Assembly: GCA_963580455.1 (NCBI GenBank)
Contig: OY756958.1
Span: forward strand, 7,080,501-7,144,500
Direction of reading: 5' to 3'
Length of the DNA: 64,000 nt
DNA from: Euonymus europaeus
Lineage: Eukaryota; Streptophyta; Magnoliopsida; Celastrales; Celastraceae
The notes below the pieces were generated by a model. That model had not been told where the DNA came from. It did no database searches and saw only the letters and a list, made by a program, of their open reading frames with translations. This document shows, piece after piece, positions 46,652 through 58,891 of this stretch (within the stretch, counting starts at the first letter, position 1; every line of letters begins with the position of its first letter). Made by a program: the position numbers and the translations under genes.

Positions 46652-49600
46652 ATGGAACTTCGTATTTGCAGCGTCGCATCTCTGCTCATGGTCTCTTCTC
46701 TGCTCTTCCAATTAGCATGGGTGCGCTCTCTCGTTCTCTCTCTGAACTTATTTACTTTCATGTGTATAGATGTATTCATATTTCTGTTTTTTGCGGTGTC
46801 GATCTTAATCTGATGATTATCGCGAGTGATTGAAATGATTTATGAGCTAGGGCGGAAGTTCTGGTTCGGTTCTTTTCATCGATAACCAAAATCATCAATA
46901 TTTTCGCACGCCTTCGACCAATGATGTTGCCGAGGTAATCTTTCGTTTGGTTGCCCCTTTCTTTCTTCAAATTTCACGATTCAGCCAGTTTGTGCTGAGC
47001 TGTTGTTACTTTATTCAGCCAGTACTGGTTCGGTTTTTTTTTTTTCGGCGGGGGGTGGGGTGGGGGCGAAATTCCCCAGCTTGATCCGGTAGAATTGGTT
47101 TGCATTTTTTTGGTTTCTATTTAATATGGGGATGTTCAGTGCTGTGGGCTTTATAGTGTAGTGATTTGAATATCTCGCTTGATCAGTTAACTATGTTTTG
47201 TTTGGATTAAATTTCGAGGCATAATGGACAATTTAAGCCGCATAGGTTCGTTTGAGATCAGACTCTCGTTGAGTCTAGTGTTTTGTCGTGATTTGTGGTG
47301 CATCACAAGTCACAACATTTCTCATTGAAATTATCAGATAGGGGAACTGAAACTTGGAAAGTTAACGGATATTGTTAAATATTGCGAAGCGGCCATAACT
47401 ATCTTAACTTTTCCTTATATAAGATCTTTCCAGGCACCAATTTCACCATATCATCTTGTGTCACAAACCATTTTATATTTACTTGCGTCACTCCAGATAC
47501 AACTCTTGTTAACAAGCATCTTTGAGAAGACATGTCATGAACTATGGCATCCAGTTTTTATGTGGCCACACATATGATCTCCAATTTTTATTTTTTTTCA
47601 ATTCCCTGTGTTTATTGCCTCCTCAGATCTAAAAGTAGTCTGTCTTATTCTGTGTCTGATGTTTTCTGTGAAGGTAGCCGACCTTAGTCAAGTCATAGAA
47701 ACACGTTGTATTCCTACATTACAAAGTTAGTTGTGAACTATCTCTGGATTGTATTCTAGGGGAAACATATCTACTTCTTCGGTGGCCAGTGCATTTTTTT
47801 CACTCGTAATAAGATGTTTTATTTGTTCTCACTATACTTGTGGTGGTTTTCTTTTCAGTCTCAATCGCTGTTTCTTCCAGAGGTTGGTGCTGCCGTGTCA
47901 GTCTTGCTTGGTTTTGCACCACCCGCTACAATATCAGCCTCTGCTTCATCTAAGGTTATTGAAATTTCGTTTCTATTCCTTTGAGCTTTGAGTCTTTGCT
48001 CATTCATTTGTATAATATATGCTTTTTCTCCCTCTTTTCTTGGCAGTTGAATGAGGTTCTCATGCCTAATCCATTTGATAGGCCTCGTGCTGTATTTTTG
48101 CTGGAAGTTGCTGGGATTGGTGGTTGTGACCTTTGTTTTGCCATGCTCTATGAACAAAACTCTTTTACACATCATAACACGTTTTTATTTTTATTTTTTT
48201 GAGCAGATGCCAAAGATTTTGGCCTGACTAATATTCCCATAAGCAATGCTTTACGTAGCAAGATCATTCCAAGTTCTGATAAAGCTAACATTCAACTTCC
48301 AGGTAATCGATCTGCTAGTCATGATCGGTTGATAAGTTAAATATGTAAATCATAGGGACACGATTTTAGGTTGAGTTTCTTGTATTTCGTCTTGAATTTT
48401 GATAAGGTCTTTGTTATTTATGAATTGCAGTTGAAGATGACGTCTCTGTGGTTTCTTTGGATGACCGACCTGTGGATTTCTCAGACAATGAAATATCTGA
48501 TTTTGTCAGTCATCAAACTCATGGCTATTGTTATCTTCTTTATTTCTTACATTACGTCTATGTTCATTTGTTTAAGTCTTTAACTTTGTTGATCATCTGA
48601 TTGACACGTGAAATTGGAATTCTCTACTTGGTTAGGCATCTTGGTTGGGTGGATCTTACTCGAATGATGTCTCAGAACCCTTAAATGGACATCTCACGAT
48701 TCCTATGGTTAATGGTGCTAGTGTGAATCTTCATATGTCAAAGGTTCTTCCTATTAATGAATATGTTACTTCATGCTAATAGTATTTTGGGCTTGAACTT
48801 TTCTTTTCTTAGGAAAGCATTGCGTCAATTGTTTGCAGAAACCTGACAGGGAATTTACAGCATCTTTACTGGCACTGTTCCGCAATATCAAATTGGCAAC
48901 AGAGATGCATGAAGATTTGTCCCAAAGCATGCAGAAGCCTGCTGAGCTACTGATGGGTACTTTTAATGGCATCAAGGTGATGACATGCTTTTACCCTCCC
49001 CTTCTTTATTTGCTGTCTCAAACTCGTTATAAATGCTATGTGAAGTTGTAAACTCATATGTTACATTTGTGGTCTAATTTTATAAAATGGAATTACTTGG
49101 TGCTGTATGAGTAATTGAGTGTATGTTTTACTTCTCTGCAAGAAAGATGCAAAATAGATCTGTTTATTTGTGTTTTTTTATAGTTCTCAGTCTTAAGCAT
49201 GCATGGTTCTTATGTTATATGTTGTTCTATTCATGTGGTCTGACACATTAAATGTATAATAGCGTGAATGCTTCAGTTTGTTCAAGAGTGATTGTTCTTA
49301 TCTATGCTCTCTACTGCTACTTACCATTAGTGTATTCCTCCCTGTCAACATTTATGTATGATACAACTAACCCTTTCCTTTCGTTTTTTTATTTTTGAAG
49401 AATCTCCATTACTCACAAGAGAGGTACAAAACGCACATAAACACAACCCACCTAGGGGAATGCATCTCATAACGAGTGCATCCCTTTGACCTAGGTTCGT
49501 CCCACCCATTATAGAGGTTAAAGTCATAGTTACTGAGGAAAACCCAACCTGTGTAGAAAGGGGAAATACAAAAAAAAATTTAATAATAATAATAAAAAAA

Positions 49601-52600
49601 ATTGTTGATGCTTGAGCACTGATTTGAAGAAGAATAGGATCAACAGGCCCAGAGTTGTTCTCACCCAGCCTGATCAAACATTTAAACAATGAAGAGCATG
49701 CCTCAATCTTGGCCAGAGTCATGGATGAGACCGATTAGATCATGACCTAATAGTTTTTTTTCGCTATTGTACCAAGCTTGGAAGATCTGTAACTGAAATA
49801 CTGAATAGCCTTGGAGAACTGCCAGGAAGCTCCTTCAGCCACAGACACCTCATCTTGAGTAGGAACAAGACATGATTAGGGAAAATGGAACATAGATTGT
49901 TTAGGAAATCAGGAAAAAGGGGGAAGGCTGGGAAAACGTGTTAAGTAAAAATTAGGAATGTAGATCTTAGCTGTAGGAGTGATTGAGGATGAAGCCCCAC
50001 CACCCCGTCCTTAAAGTAGCTAGAAGTCGGAGGTCTCGGTTTCAAGAGGGCAGAGAAACTAGGCCGCTATAATTGTGTAGAAAAATCTACATTTGCCAGT
50101 GAAAAAAACTCAGCCCTTGTATTGTTACACTTTTGGGGAAAGCATGCCTCCTTTGTGTGCAAGGACAAACTCATTAAATATCTTCTTCTTTTTTAACAGA
50201 ATTTTTTTTTTAATTTGCAGCAACAGGGAGATTCAACCACAGACAAGCTCATCAAATATATTTTTCTTTGTTATTCTCAAATGCCCTATTTCCCTGTATC
50301 CCATGTTTGTACTGAGAAATCTATAACTTTTCTATCATTGATATCAATTGCTTTCAACCAACAATTGGTAGCTTGTGTTTACTTGTGCACTTATAATTCC
50401 TAAGAAAAGTTGATGCGAGGATGTATGATCCCTGCAACCTCTTTCATATCCTTGTCCACATGCTGGATGTTCAAGATCATGCAACTTTATGTAATAGAAC
50501 TTATTTTTGAAATTAGGAACTGATAATGTAAATAATTTAGATGACAATATTTGCTCCTTAAAGTTTGGGTAATAAAGTTGTGGGTGGCAATCTCTTAGTA
50601 TGCCCCGTAAAACTCATGAATTGCAAGATTCCAAGATATTTGTCAAGATAAGTGACAAAAAAGTATCATTTTCTACAACCTCTCTCTCTCTCTCTCTCTC
50701 ACAGCGTGCTAACAACCTTTATGTTGGGTTTGGTGATGTAAGGAAAAATGTTTTTCTGTCTATCCATTTCTATTTTCTGTGTATGATAAGGTGGAAGTTG
50801 GAACCATGTGATAGATTTATCCAAATCTTTAGAGCTTCTTCCACCTGTGATCCTATTTTTTTGTAAGTGACAATTGTTTATGAGTGTTTTCTTTTCATAT
50901 GACTAAGTGAAACATAGTTTTGGAGTGTTGACATCAAATGCCCTAGAATTTACATCTTTCTATGATTCTGTTTGTTTGTGCATGCCCACTACGTATGTTA
51001 TATGGACAAGTGATGTGCTATCCTGGTGTTTGCACTGTTCTTTTTCTAACTGTTTCCATCTATCTCACTGTATATTTATTTGCAAACATGTTTACAGGCA
51101 TTGCAAGAGAATGATGATTCTGAAGGTGTTGCACAGCACGCATTGGAGCTATTATTCGTTACAGTGTCCAAAGTTTTTGATTCGCTGCAAGCAGCTTTTA
51201 AAGGTCAGCTACTTTACCATAAGATTACTTGACCGGTTTAAATGTATAATTAACATAATTAACATAAGAAAATGTCTCAATCTCGAGCTTGAGAGAGGAG
51301 AACCAGGAAGAGGGTTTTGATAGAAACCAAAGCTAGGAGAGTTAATTGATTTGGGAATAGATGCCCATAAGTCTGAACTCTGAAGAAAAGAATAAGAGAG
51401 AGTAACAGCTGCCGACATAGCAAAGTGTTGGTGCATGGTCTTCTATCTCAGTTTACAATTGGAATATTGTAGATTATTACAAGTAAGCCTCATCCATACT
51501 AGTATAACCATCAAAACCACAATATAAACATGTATGTAAAGCTCATATGTAAAGAGCCGCCCATTTGACAAGCATGTTTCATTCAATTAAGAGTCTGGAG
51601 ATGTATAAAATGCATCTAATATATAATATATTTTCTCTGGATTAATGATAAAACATAATTATTTTTATTTATATAAATAGTATATTTGGTAAGGTAAAGA
51701 AGACAATTCTCCCGCAGTGGGCGGGATTGGGAACAGCTAAGATGTTCGTAGAGTCGCCGACCTTACACCACATACTATGTGAGGAGACTTTCCAGGAATT
51801 GGGAAAAAAACTTACAATACACGATATTGCAACTACGGCTGCAACGTTTTTCTCGTCACATATTGATAGGGAAAGAGATCTGTATGGCATGATCAGCTTT
51901 TGCATTTAACTTAGGTTTCATAGTTTGCTTACTAACAACTTTGAGGGATTTAATAACATGGATTTCTTTAGTATACTATTGAATTAATTTAGAAATGAAG
52001 AGCCAAATCATGGTGACTCCTATTTCTAAAACGACCCTTTGACACAAGGTTCTCATATGCATGCAGTTTTATGGTTTATTTAATTCTATTCTATTTATTT
52101 TGCTGTATTAATTTACAATTTGCATTGGGTAGGCCAAATTGTGGGAGTTGTATTGCTTAGTGGGACGCAGCATTCAGAATCAGAAACGATGCTGAACATG
52201 ATATTTACTTCCCGGCCATCGGCACGCTGGTTGGGGGAAAGTAAGGAGTCTATTAATTCTACCATTGCAGAAGTGGTCTTGGTCAGACTGACTCTTGCCT
52301 GGTTGACAGGAATTATTCTTATCGTTGCAACTCTTTTAGGGGTAAGTTTTTACACTGACATCCTGTTTTGTTCAATTTCCTTTGTAGACTCGATAATTAG
52401 CTGTGGTTTACTGTCATTGCTTTCTTCCTATATTCCTTGTTCATTTATGAGGGATCTAGGAACACTCATTATCATATACAATGCACAGTTAGATATTACG
52501 TGATGAGAAAATGAGGAGGTTCTTATCAGTTTCTTAGTTCAATGTTTGCTAAACTCTCATACTATGCAGCATCAAATAATCCTGATTTGCTTGATAGAAA

Positions 52601-53432
52601 GTCTTATTCTACAACATTTTATGCCTCAAGTTGAGCTGTTTTTATAGAATAAAGTTTGTGCACAAGTTTAAAAGATTCTCTAACTAAAATTGTTAAAAAA
52701 AATTCCTGTCATTTGATATTTATATCACAAAATCAAATCTTTCATGTTAGAGGGAGAAGTTGAGGGAAACACCGCCTATTTTTAAGGTTGTCCTTTTAGG
52801 TCAAGTGACTTTCCATAGGAAATTAACTTGGGAGAAGAATTTAGACAATGCATTTATCTTGAATGGAATAAATGAAATCTTCAAATCTGAAGAAGGCAAT
52901 TAAAATCTGAATTTCTGCTCGAAATGTTCTCACTTTAGTGATTTTATAAAATATTTTTGTTGGGGCATCTGTTGAAAGAGGATTTTTCATTGTACATAGG
53001 GTGCAAACTATAGACATTGAGTCTTTTCTTTTTGTTCTTTCTTAAGGCATCTAGCTACATCGGAATCTTTTACTGCAGCGCCTGTGCTATAGACTGGAAG
53101 ATTTTGAGTGTGAGATTTGAATTGCTTTCACAATGTATTTACTATTTAGTACAAATTTATGTTTGTTTTAAGGTTCTGGGGATTGTTAGATTTTGTCATC
53201 TTCATTATGGGGGTCCTCCTAGGATGAGCCCATGAGACTAGAATTACCGTATATGGTTTTTCAGTGTACTTTGATAGTTTGATTAGATCACGTTGAATGC
53301 TAGAAGATTGAGCAATGTGGTGTCACAAATACTTTATCTTGGTTTTCTTCTTTTTGGATGCAGATTTACTTCCTCCTCAATATGCCACTCACAAGGGACA
53401 CCCTCTTGTATTCAAATGTCAAGCTGGATTAA
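46652..53432 (+). CDS. type I membrane protein, DUF7794 family, 11 exons
   Basis: Joined exons: 46652-46720, 46851-46934, 47859-47954, 48047-48119, 48207-48302, 48431-48504, 48636-48743, 48839-48976, 51098-51203, 52133-52341, 53364-53432. All introns are GT...AG, the phases agree throughout, and the sum is 1122 nt (373 residues). Residues 1-23 are a signal peptide (SLLMVSSLLFQLAW). The lumenal part holds SGSVLFIDN, AAVSVLLGFAPPATISAS, LNEVLMPNPFDRPRAVFLLE and ALLALFRN-like helices. A transmembrane helix (LTLAWLTGIILIVATLLGIY) comes near the end, then the short tail MPLTRDTLLYSNVKLD. From memory this matches the plant family of Arabidopsis At3g13410 (DUF7794), whose biochemical role is not established. 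No stop or frameshift was seen. Introns 8 and 9 hold unrelated inserts. Confidence 0.9.
50681..50701 (+). repeat. (TC)n microsatellite in intron 8
   Basis: About ten TC units inside the 2.1-kb intron between exons 8 and 9 of the membrane-protein gene. Confidence 0.85.
51669..51909. other. unidentified open segment in intron 9
   Basis: This stretch has higher GC and a more coding-like look than the rest of the intron. It is open on the plus strand from 51727 (GTAKMFVESPTLHHILCEE) and on the minus strand from 51905. I do not recognise either translation. It is probably an old insertion in the intron. It is not an exon of the host gene, because exon 9 joins exon 10 in phase without it. Confidence 0.35.
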
Positions 53433-54038
53433 GCTGAAAACTGCATACTGATTTTTCATGAATGTTTCAACTTACAGAAGTGCTGAGGATGTGAACAAGC
53501 GCTTTCTGCTCTGTTTACTTGTACATGTATTATTGCTCTAGTACCTGTTTTTGAAGCCCCTCTTTTGGTTTATATTAGGTTGCTCTATCAATTGGATGCA
53601 CTCTTTATGGGTAGTTGATACAGTACAATCTGAGTTTGTAAAACAGAACAAGCAATAATTGAAGAAGCCACCAGTCGGTTTCAGTGCCCTATTACGTGAT
53701 TCCGGGCTCCGGGTGGTTTTTGATGGGCGCTGGACTCTCGATGAAACATGATTATCATGTAATATCTATTAGGTAGTGATGGTGGCCATCTTATATTGTG
53801 TACTTGCTGGTGTGATCTACCTCTATTTTGTATTCATTAGATATTCATTGAACTTTTTTTTTTCTTCCATTGTCAAGAAGGGCAAACATCCCACGAATTG
53901 TAAGTGTTGCTGGCTCTTTAAGTGAGATGCAACCTAAACGTTGTGGTTAGGTGTGTTATTAGAGGCGTGCAATCAATCTCGAGGTGTAGTAAATGTTTTG
54001 CAATTAATTTATTTTCAAGCCAAATGATTGTACGAGTT
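53433..54038. other. 3' UTR and downstream flank of the membrane-protein gene
   Basis: It begins with the probable 3' UTR. No canonical AATAAA was found close to the stop, but T-rich and AATAAT-type elements occur at about 53655-53860. Nothing else was recognised. Confidence 0.45.
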
Positions 54039-54167
54039 ATAAAAAGACTTCAAATATCTATGAAAAATTTGGATTCACTAGAATGTGTGATATCAAACAA
54101 GTCATAAAGAGATTTCAAATATCTATGGAAAATTTGGATTCACTAGAATGTGTAATATCAAACAAGT
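54039..54167 (+). repeat. 64-bp tandem duplication
   Basis: Two units share TTCAAATATCTATG, AAAATTTGGATTCACTAGAA and ATATCAAACAAGT, with a few substitutions. It is a simple local duplication. Confidence 0.85.
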
Positions 54168-54837
54168 AATGACGAGAACATAAAGAAAAAAACAAAAAAA
54201 ACTCAAGATCAATGACAAACATAAAAGTAATTGTAAGAATAAGAAAATTTTTATCAGTAAATTTCTACTATTTATATCAGTAATACTACCTAAAACTACA
54301 ACCATCATTTTTTTCAATTTGCAGTTTGCGTAGTGGGTAATATTGTTACTCTATTTCATTATTCTCATTTAAAATAAATTTGTGTCCTTGTGATTACTCG
54401 TGGAGATGATGAATGAAAATTTGAAAAGCTGTATGGGATGGTGTTTTACTTTCCATTCATGTGAGGATAATGGGGAACAAATTTAAACTACGTCCTTCAA
54501 GTTTTTTTATGGCACAATAGTTCTCAATACTTATCATAAGATGTGCCAAAGACACCCCCGCAAGTTTTGATGGCGACTCTGGTCAAAATAGAGCGAAGAT
54601 GTTTGGGTCTCTATTTATTTTATGAATAAAATAAGGTTACATATAATGATAATGAATAAGGTTACAAGAGTGGAAGAGACAAGTTTCCTCACTGAGTTTT
54701 GAGATTATTACTTTAATTCTGAAACCTACTGGTATTCTTATTTTAGTTGTTTGAAGAGGATATCCTTTCCTTCATTCCTACTCCTGACATCTCTCTGCTT
54801 TTGTGATTGATAGTTGTATGTATTGTATAATACTGCT
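54168..54837. other. AT-rich spacer
   Basis: No gene or element recognised. Confidence 0.5.
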
Positions 54838-54971
54838 AATATTTTAGTTAAATGTCCATGTTTTTACGATTGCTGTCCATTTCAAACTATCTCTAGAATC
54901 CTACCTATAACTTCATTTTAATTAAATTATATTGAAATTTTGGCTGTCACTATTTTTTTCTCAATGCATTT
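54838..54971 (+). repeat. direct repeat, left copy, flanking the mobile-domain pseudogene
   Basis: AATATTTTAGTTAAATGTCC, CTATCTCTAGAATCCTACCT and ATTGAAATTTTGGCT occur here and again at 56281-56410 in the same order and orientation. The two copies are roughly 90 percent alike by eye. Confidence 0.85.
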
Positions 54972-55259
54972 GTTGCCTCTAATTGGCTCCACTATGTCAA
55001 AAAGGTCAATCTTGCCCCTTGAACTTCTCAAGCTCATGTAGATTGCAACTTGAACTTATTGTACCACCTATGGCCCAATCTTTCCATGAGGCGCGATCCA
55101 ACCTTTTCACATATCATGCACACAAACTTTCTGGGCCGAATCCAGCCCACTAGGCCTGCATAATTATGGTGCAAACAATGCCCCCTGAATTGGTGTATTT
55201 GAATTTCGAACTACTTGTAATTACTCCTACATTCCAAATAGTGTCTGTGTCCTACCTTC

Positions 55260-56250
55260 TTGACACTTCCCAAGGACTTGACCCCTTTTAAAACTCTTTC
55301 GCCTCTTCTCCTTCCTCCTACAAAGCTGTTCCTCATAGATAACCCTAGCTTCCAATACCTCATCAAATCAGTCACAACCATGTCTAACTCCTCCTCCACG
55401 GAAGTCTTCATACAATCCACTCTATCCAACACTAACCCCACTACACCTTTGGCATACCACAACCTACAAGAAGCTTTCCACTATCATTTTGTGGTCCTTA
55501 TTGTGAAGCCTCACGCCTGATCCAAACCCGCAGATAATTGGGGAGAATGGATCGATCATCTGGCCCTCACCTTTTCTAACCTTTGGGCCATGGCCTACTT
55601 CGATCTTTTGATTGCTCTTTCTAGAGTTGAGGTTTCTTTTGAGGAAAACCTTTTGAATGACATATGCTGCTTCTGGTCCCGATCTTACAATTCATTTATT
55701 TTCTGTTGTGGACCCATGTCTATTACATTGCGCAATGTTGTCACTCTTACCGGTCTACTCACCGAGGATGTCATCAAATGCAAGTCTTATTTTGAGGCTC
55801 GAACTTATTTTTGTAGTATGTCTAGAACTAAAGAGCACACTGGTTTCTTTTTGGTGCCTTCTATGTCGATTTGTCTTTTGTGTATCCACTAATCAGCCTA
55901 CTAAGGAATACTTACCAATCGCTCAAGCCCTAGCTAGTGGTACCAAGCTTGCACTCGCCCCCATGCTTCTAGCTCGATTCTACCTAGAAATGGCTAACAT
56001 GACCCACCCCACTCTTGGTTTCAACCCCCCAAATTGTGGTTCACTATGGCTTTTACTCTTATGGGTTTTCAATTATTTCCCCGATCTATGCTCTAGGCCA
56101 TACATTCCTCTCGCCAGCTGTTATTCCTATGGAGAGTTAGTAGCCAATTGCACCTGTGATGAATCTTTTGAATATATCTATTCATTCTTCTGGAATCTAT
56201 CTCCTGATCATCCCAATAACCTGTTTTGTCACTCCACAATCCTAAGGTAA
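55260..56250 (+). pseudogene. plant mobile domain (PMD) gene fragment, broken
   Basis: CFWSRSYNSFIFCCGPMSI and TLRNVVTLTGL are the signature of the plant mobile domain (aminotransferase-like/MAIN-like, PF10536). The family includes host MAIN/MAIL proteins and transposon-borne copies. Upstream, PADNWGEWIDHLALTFSNLW continues in the same frame through one TGA (55518-55520) where CGA would restore an arginine. A frameshift near 55870-55890 moves the frame, which then continues KEYLPIAQALASGTKLALAP and GSLWLLLLWVFNYFPDL. It ends at 56250 without the C-terminal part. I infer a dead copy. Confidence 0.7.
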
Positions 56251-56280
56251 GAATGATCCAGGGAAACTTTCTGATCTGCA

Positions 56281-56410
56281 AATATTTTAGTTAAATGTCC
56301 CCTCTTTTACTATTGCTATCCATTTTAAACTATCTCTAGAATCCTACCTATTTCATTTTAATTAAATTATATTGAAATTTTGGCTATCAATTTTTCTCTC
56401 AATATATTTA
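56281..56410 (+). repeat. direct repeat, right copy
   Basis: Partner of 54838-54971. The two copies bracket 1.3 kb that contains the mobile-domain pseudogene. Confidence 0.85.
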
Positions 56411-57539
56411 AAATAATATGTCAAGGCGTCATTCATAAAAAGTAATTAGAATTTTAGGCAATTGTTAGCCAAATTAAAAATCTCACCAATATGTAACAAG
56501 TCTAATTGGTATAATCGTGACAATAGAATTGACGGTAATTTTTATCTAAAATTTATGCCAAACTTGAAAAATTATACAAAAATGATATATGTCGTTCATA
56601 CATAAACAAATAATTTATTTTGTATTAAATCAATCGAATTTTGTTTTCAAAAAGATTATCCACTTCAAAATTGTTATTACATTAGCAACTGTAGTACTCC
56701 AACGACGTTTTACTCATATCTTTTGTTAAAATTAGTATAATAATAATAATAATAATAAAAAATTACGATGTATATAAAAAAACTATGCAACTAATTCTGA
56801 TTAATGGTTGGCTCTTGGCACAAAATTTTCAGTAACCTTCTGTGTGGTAAAGGCTTGCATACAATTATAAATATGACGAGTACGAGGCCAAAAATAGTGC
56901 AAATTGCAATAAATAAATAAAAAAGAAAAAAAAGAGAGTTTTTGTCAATAAATGGCTGTTCAACCAAAAATACAATATTGCCATGTATATGAAAATATCA
57001 TTTCAAGGAAACTCACGACATCATGGATGAATCCTAATTCTGTTCATTTTGAGTTCTTCATTGCGAAGGGGCATTGACTGAAAGTTTTCTGCAGCTTCCT
57101 TGATTTCTTTCAGCAATGAACAATGACGAGGACAACTTTCTAGGTTTCAGTAACACCAGAATTCCAAAAGAATGAACAACCTTTCTAGGTCTTTATGTGT
57201 TCCCGAATGAACTGTTCCACCTGTGATCGATATCTCAGCAGTCGAAGCAGAAGCTTTTGCAACACTTACTTTATTAATTTACACACTGAGAGAATGCAAA
57301 TGCTTCTCCAGCCAGGCACCCCAAGAGTAAAGTCATTTGCACTATCAGCTTAATTCAGATTGCACTCCTTGAAGCCTGCAGTTTGTCACTATAATATGAC
57401 ATAGGAAGAAAAAGGTGATTAAAATAAAACTAAGAAATAGCTAAGGTAATTGAACCAAACTGCATAGGGAGAAGATTCCACTAACCTCATCCCAAACCCC
57501 ACTCCGGCCCCATCTGTTTTTGTATTGCAGGATTTGTTG
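56411..57539. other. unassigned AT-rich region
   Basis: No gene recognised. It includes (AAT)n near 56738-56757. Mixed-composition DNA at 57000-57480 could be non-coding host sequence. Confidence 0.45.
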
Positions 57540-57847
57540 AAGTTGGAGCTGACGGTTTCTATAATGGGTGAATCACGAGTGCCAGTGAGGTCCTTCAATT
57601 ATGGGAAACACGAGTGAAATGTAGGGGAAATTGGGAGTGTGAGTGGCATCGAAGTCACTTATGGAGAAGGGATGTATGAGTGAGGAACAAGATTTCTCTA
57701 ACCTCACCCCAACCCCTCCTTTTGTTTTTTTGTTTTGCAAGAATTGTTGAAGTTGGAGCTCATGGTTTTTATGGTGTGTAAAACACGAGTGTCAGTGAGG
57801 TCCTTCAAAGATAGGAAACACGAGTCAAAAGTAGGGGGAATTGGGAG
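57540..57847 (+). repeat. host tandem repeat, about 195-bp period
   Basis: GTTGAAGTTGGAGCT, then CACGAGTG, CAGTGAGGTCCTTCAA and GGAAACACGAGT, occur at about 57536-57640 and again at 57745-57847. The second unit ends TTGGGAG exactly where the copia LTR begins, so it is the insertion target. Confidence 0.7.
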
Positions 57848-58295
57848 TGTTAAGACTGAAGAAGGAAGAACGAAGATTGAGGAAGAAGATCGTAGATTGA
57901 AGAAGATAAAGTTGTTCAGGCTTAGTCATTAGGGCTGTGGTTTAGTAAATTGGTATTCTGGGCCTCTCAAGTCCAACACCAAAGCAGGGCCTTTTAACTT
58001 ATGGTCCAACAATGCAGCAGCCCATATCATATCTTTTTCTTCTTCCTGTTAAGTCATTTTAAATCTTTCAAAATGGTAGCTCAACGGAAAGATGTCACAT
58101 CGTCTGTATTGATGGAACATCTAGTCGTTGGCTTCTGTATATGATCACAATATATATATGTAAAAGACATAATGAGAAATTATTATTGTATTATGAATTA
58201 AATGAATGAAGTTGATACAAAGCTTTGGATCTCTCTCTCTACCTCACTCTCTTTCTCTCTATTGTTAAACAAATTTCTTGTTTAAATTCTTTTCA
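57848..58295 (+). mobile_element. copia LTR, plus orientation, 448 bp
   Basis: Starts TGTTAAGACTGAAGAAGG and ends AATTCTTTTCA, followed at once by TGGTATCGGAGGGCTG (primer-binding site, 58296-58311). ATATATATATGTAAAAGACA at about 58150 is a possible TATA region. The minus-strand twin at 61630-62077 has the same length. Confidence 0.85.
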
Positions 58296-58311
58296 TGGTA
58301 TCGGAGGGCTG

Positions 58312-58585
58312 ATGGTGAATACCAGATCCGCTGCCAACATGACTTCTTCCACAGGAGTAGAAACTACGATTCCAAGAGATGATGCAACAATCCCTGGAAT
58401 TCAAAATGCAGGTGCTGGAATTCAAAATGGAGGAATAGTATCACAGAATGCTCTACTAAATCCATACACTATTCTACCTGGAGATCTTACTACCAGTACT
58501 CTGATCACTTTCAAGCTCATAGGAGAAAATTATACAATGTGGAGTCAACGTACCATAAAAGCTCTTAAGACCCGGAACAAAGTGG
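58312..58585 (+). pseudogene. copia gag N-terminus, truncated
   Basis: MVNTRSAANMTSS at the start, then NPYTILPGDLTTSTLITFKL and GENYTMWSQRTIKALKTRNK, is the N-terminal copia gag (retrotran_gag_3/UBN2 type). It stops after NKV at the inverted-repeat edge, where the DNA switches to minus-strand integrase. Confidence 0.8.
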
Positions 58586-58885
58586 CCATTATCTATCCTG
58601 AAACATTTAATTTTCTTTTCAAATTGTGTTAATACATAATCTACAAAATGCTCAATATGTGTTCTGGTTTTTGATTTGTTTTTCATTAGAAAAACCCATG
58701 TAGCTCTTGAATGATCATCCACTATGGTCAAAAAAATCTATATCCTTCCATTAATTCAACATGATTTGGACCCCATATATCAAGGTGAACAAGATCAAAA
58801 TAGCTCTTAGATACAGTAGAACTCAAACCAAAAGGCTTCCTTTTCATTTTGCTAAAACAACATAACATCATAATTTTCCATACTT
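58586..58885 (-). pseudogene. copia integrase core fragment, opposite orientation
   Basis: On the minus strand: SKMKRKPFGLSS, SYFDLVHLDIWGPNHVELM, TIVDDHSRATWVFLMKNKSK and KKIKCFRIDNG. These are the start of the integrase catalytic core, with D in LDIWG and in VDDHS. It ends at RIDNG where plus-strand gag begins, so the two are joined head to head. There is a frameshift between GYRFF and TIVDD. Confidence 0.75.
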
Positions 58886-58891
58886 TTGATC

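Larger units (their letters stand above)
57792..58585 (+). repeat. left arm of a 0.8-kb inverted repeat
   Basis: It pairs with 61340-62131. It contains 56 bp of host flank, a 448-bp LTR, the primer-binding site and the first 91 gag codons. Reading both arms side by side gives only a few differences (for example AACGG versus AACGA, ACAATATA versus ACAGTATA), close to 99 percent identity. Confidence 0.9.

Noticed and set aside
49345..49722. 125-codon minus-strand frame in intron 8
   Set aside because: No domain was recognised, it includes an (AAT)n/poly-T stretch, and the host gene is spliced across it in phase. It is probably an old insertion.
54838..56410. The two 130-bp direct repeats as LTRs of a small element
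   Set aside because: They lack TG...CA ends, and no primer-binding site or polypurine tract adjoins them.
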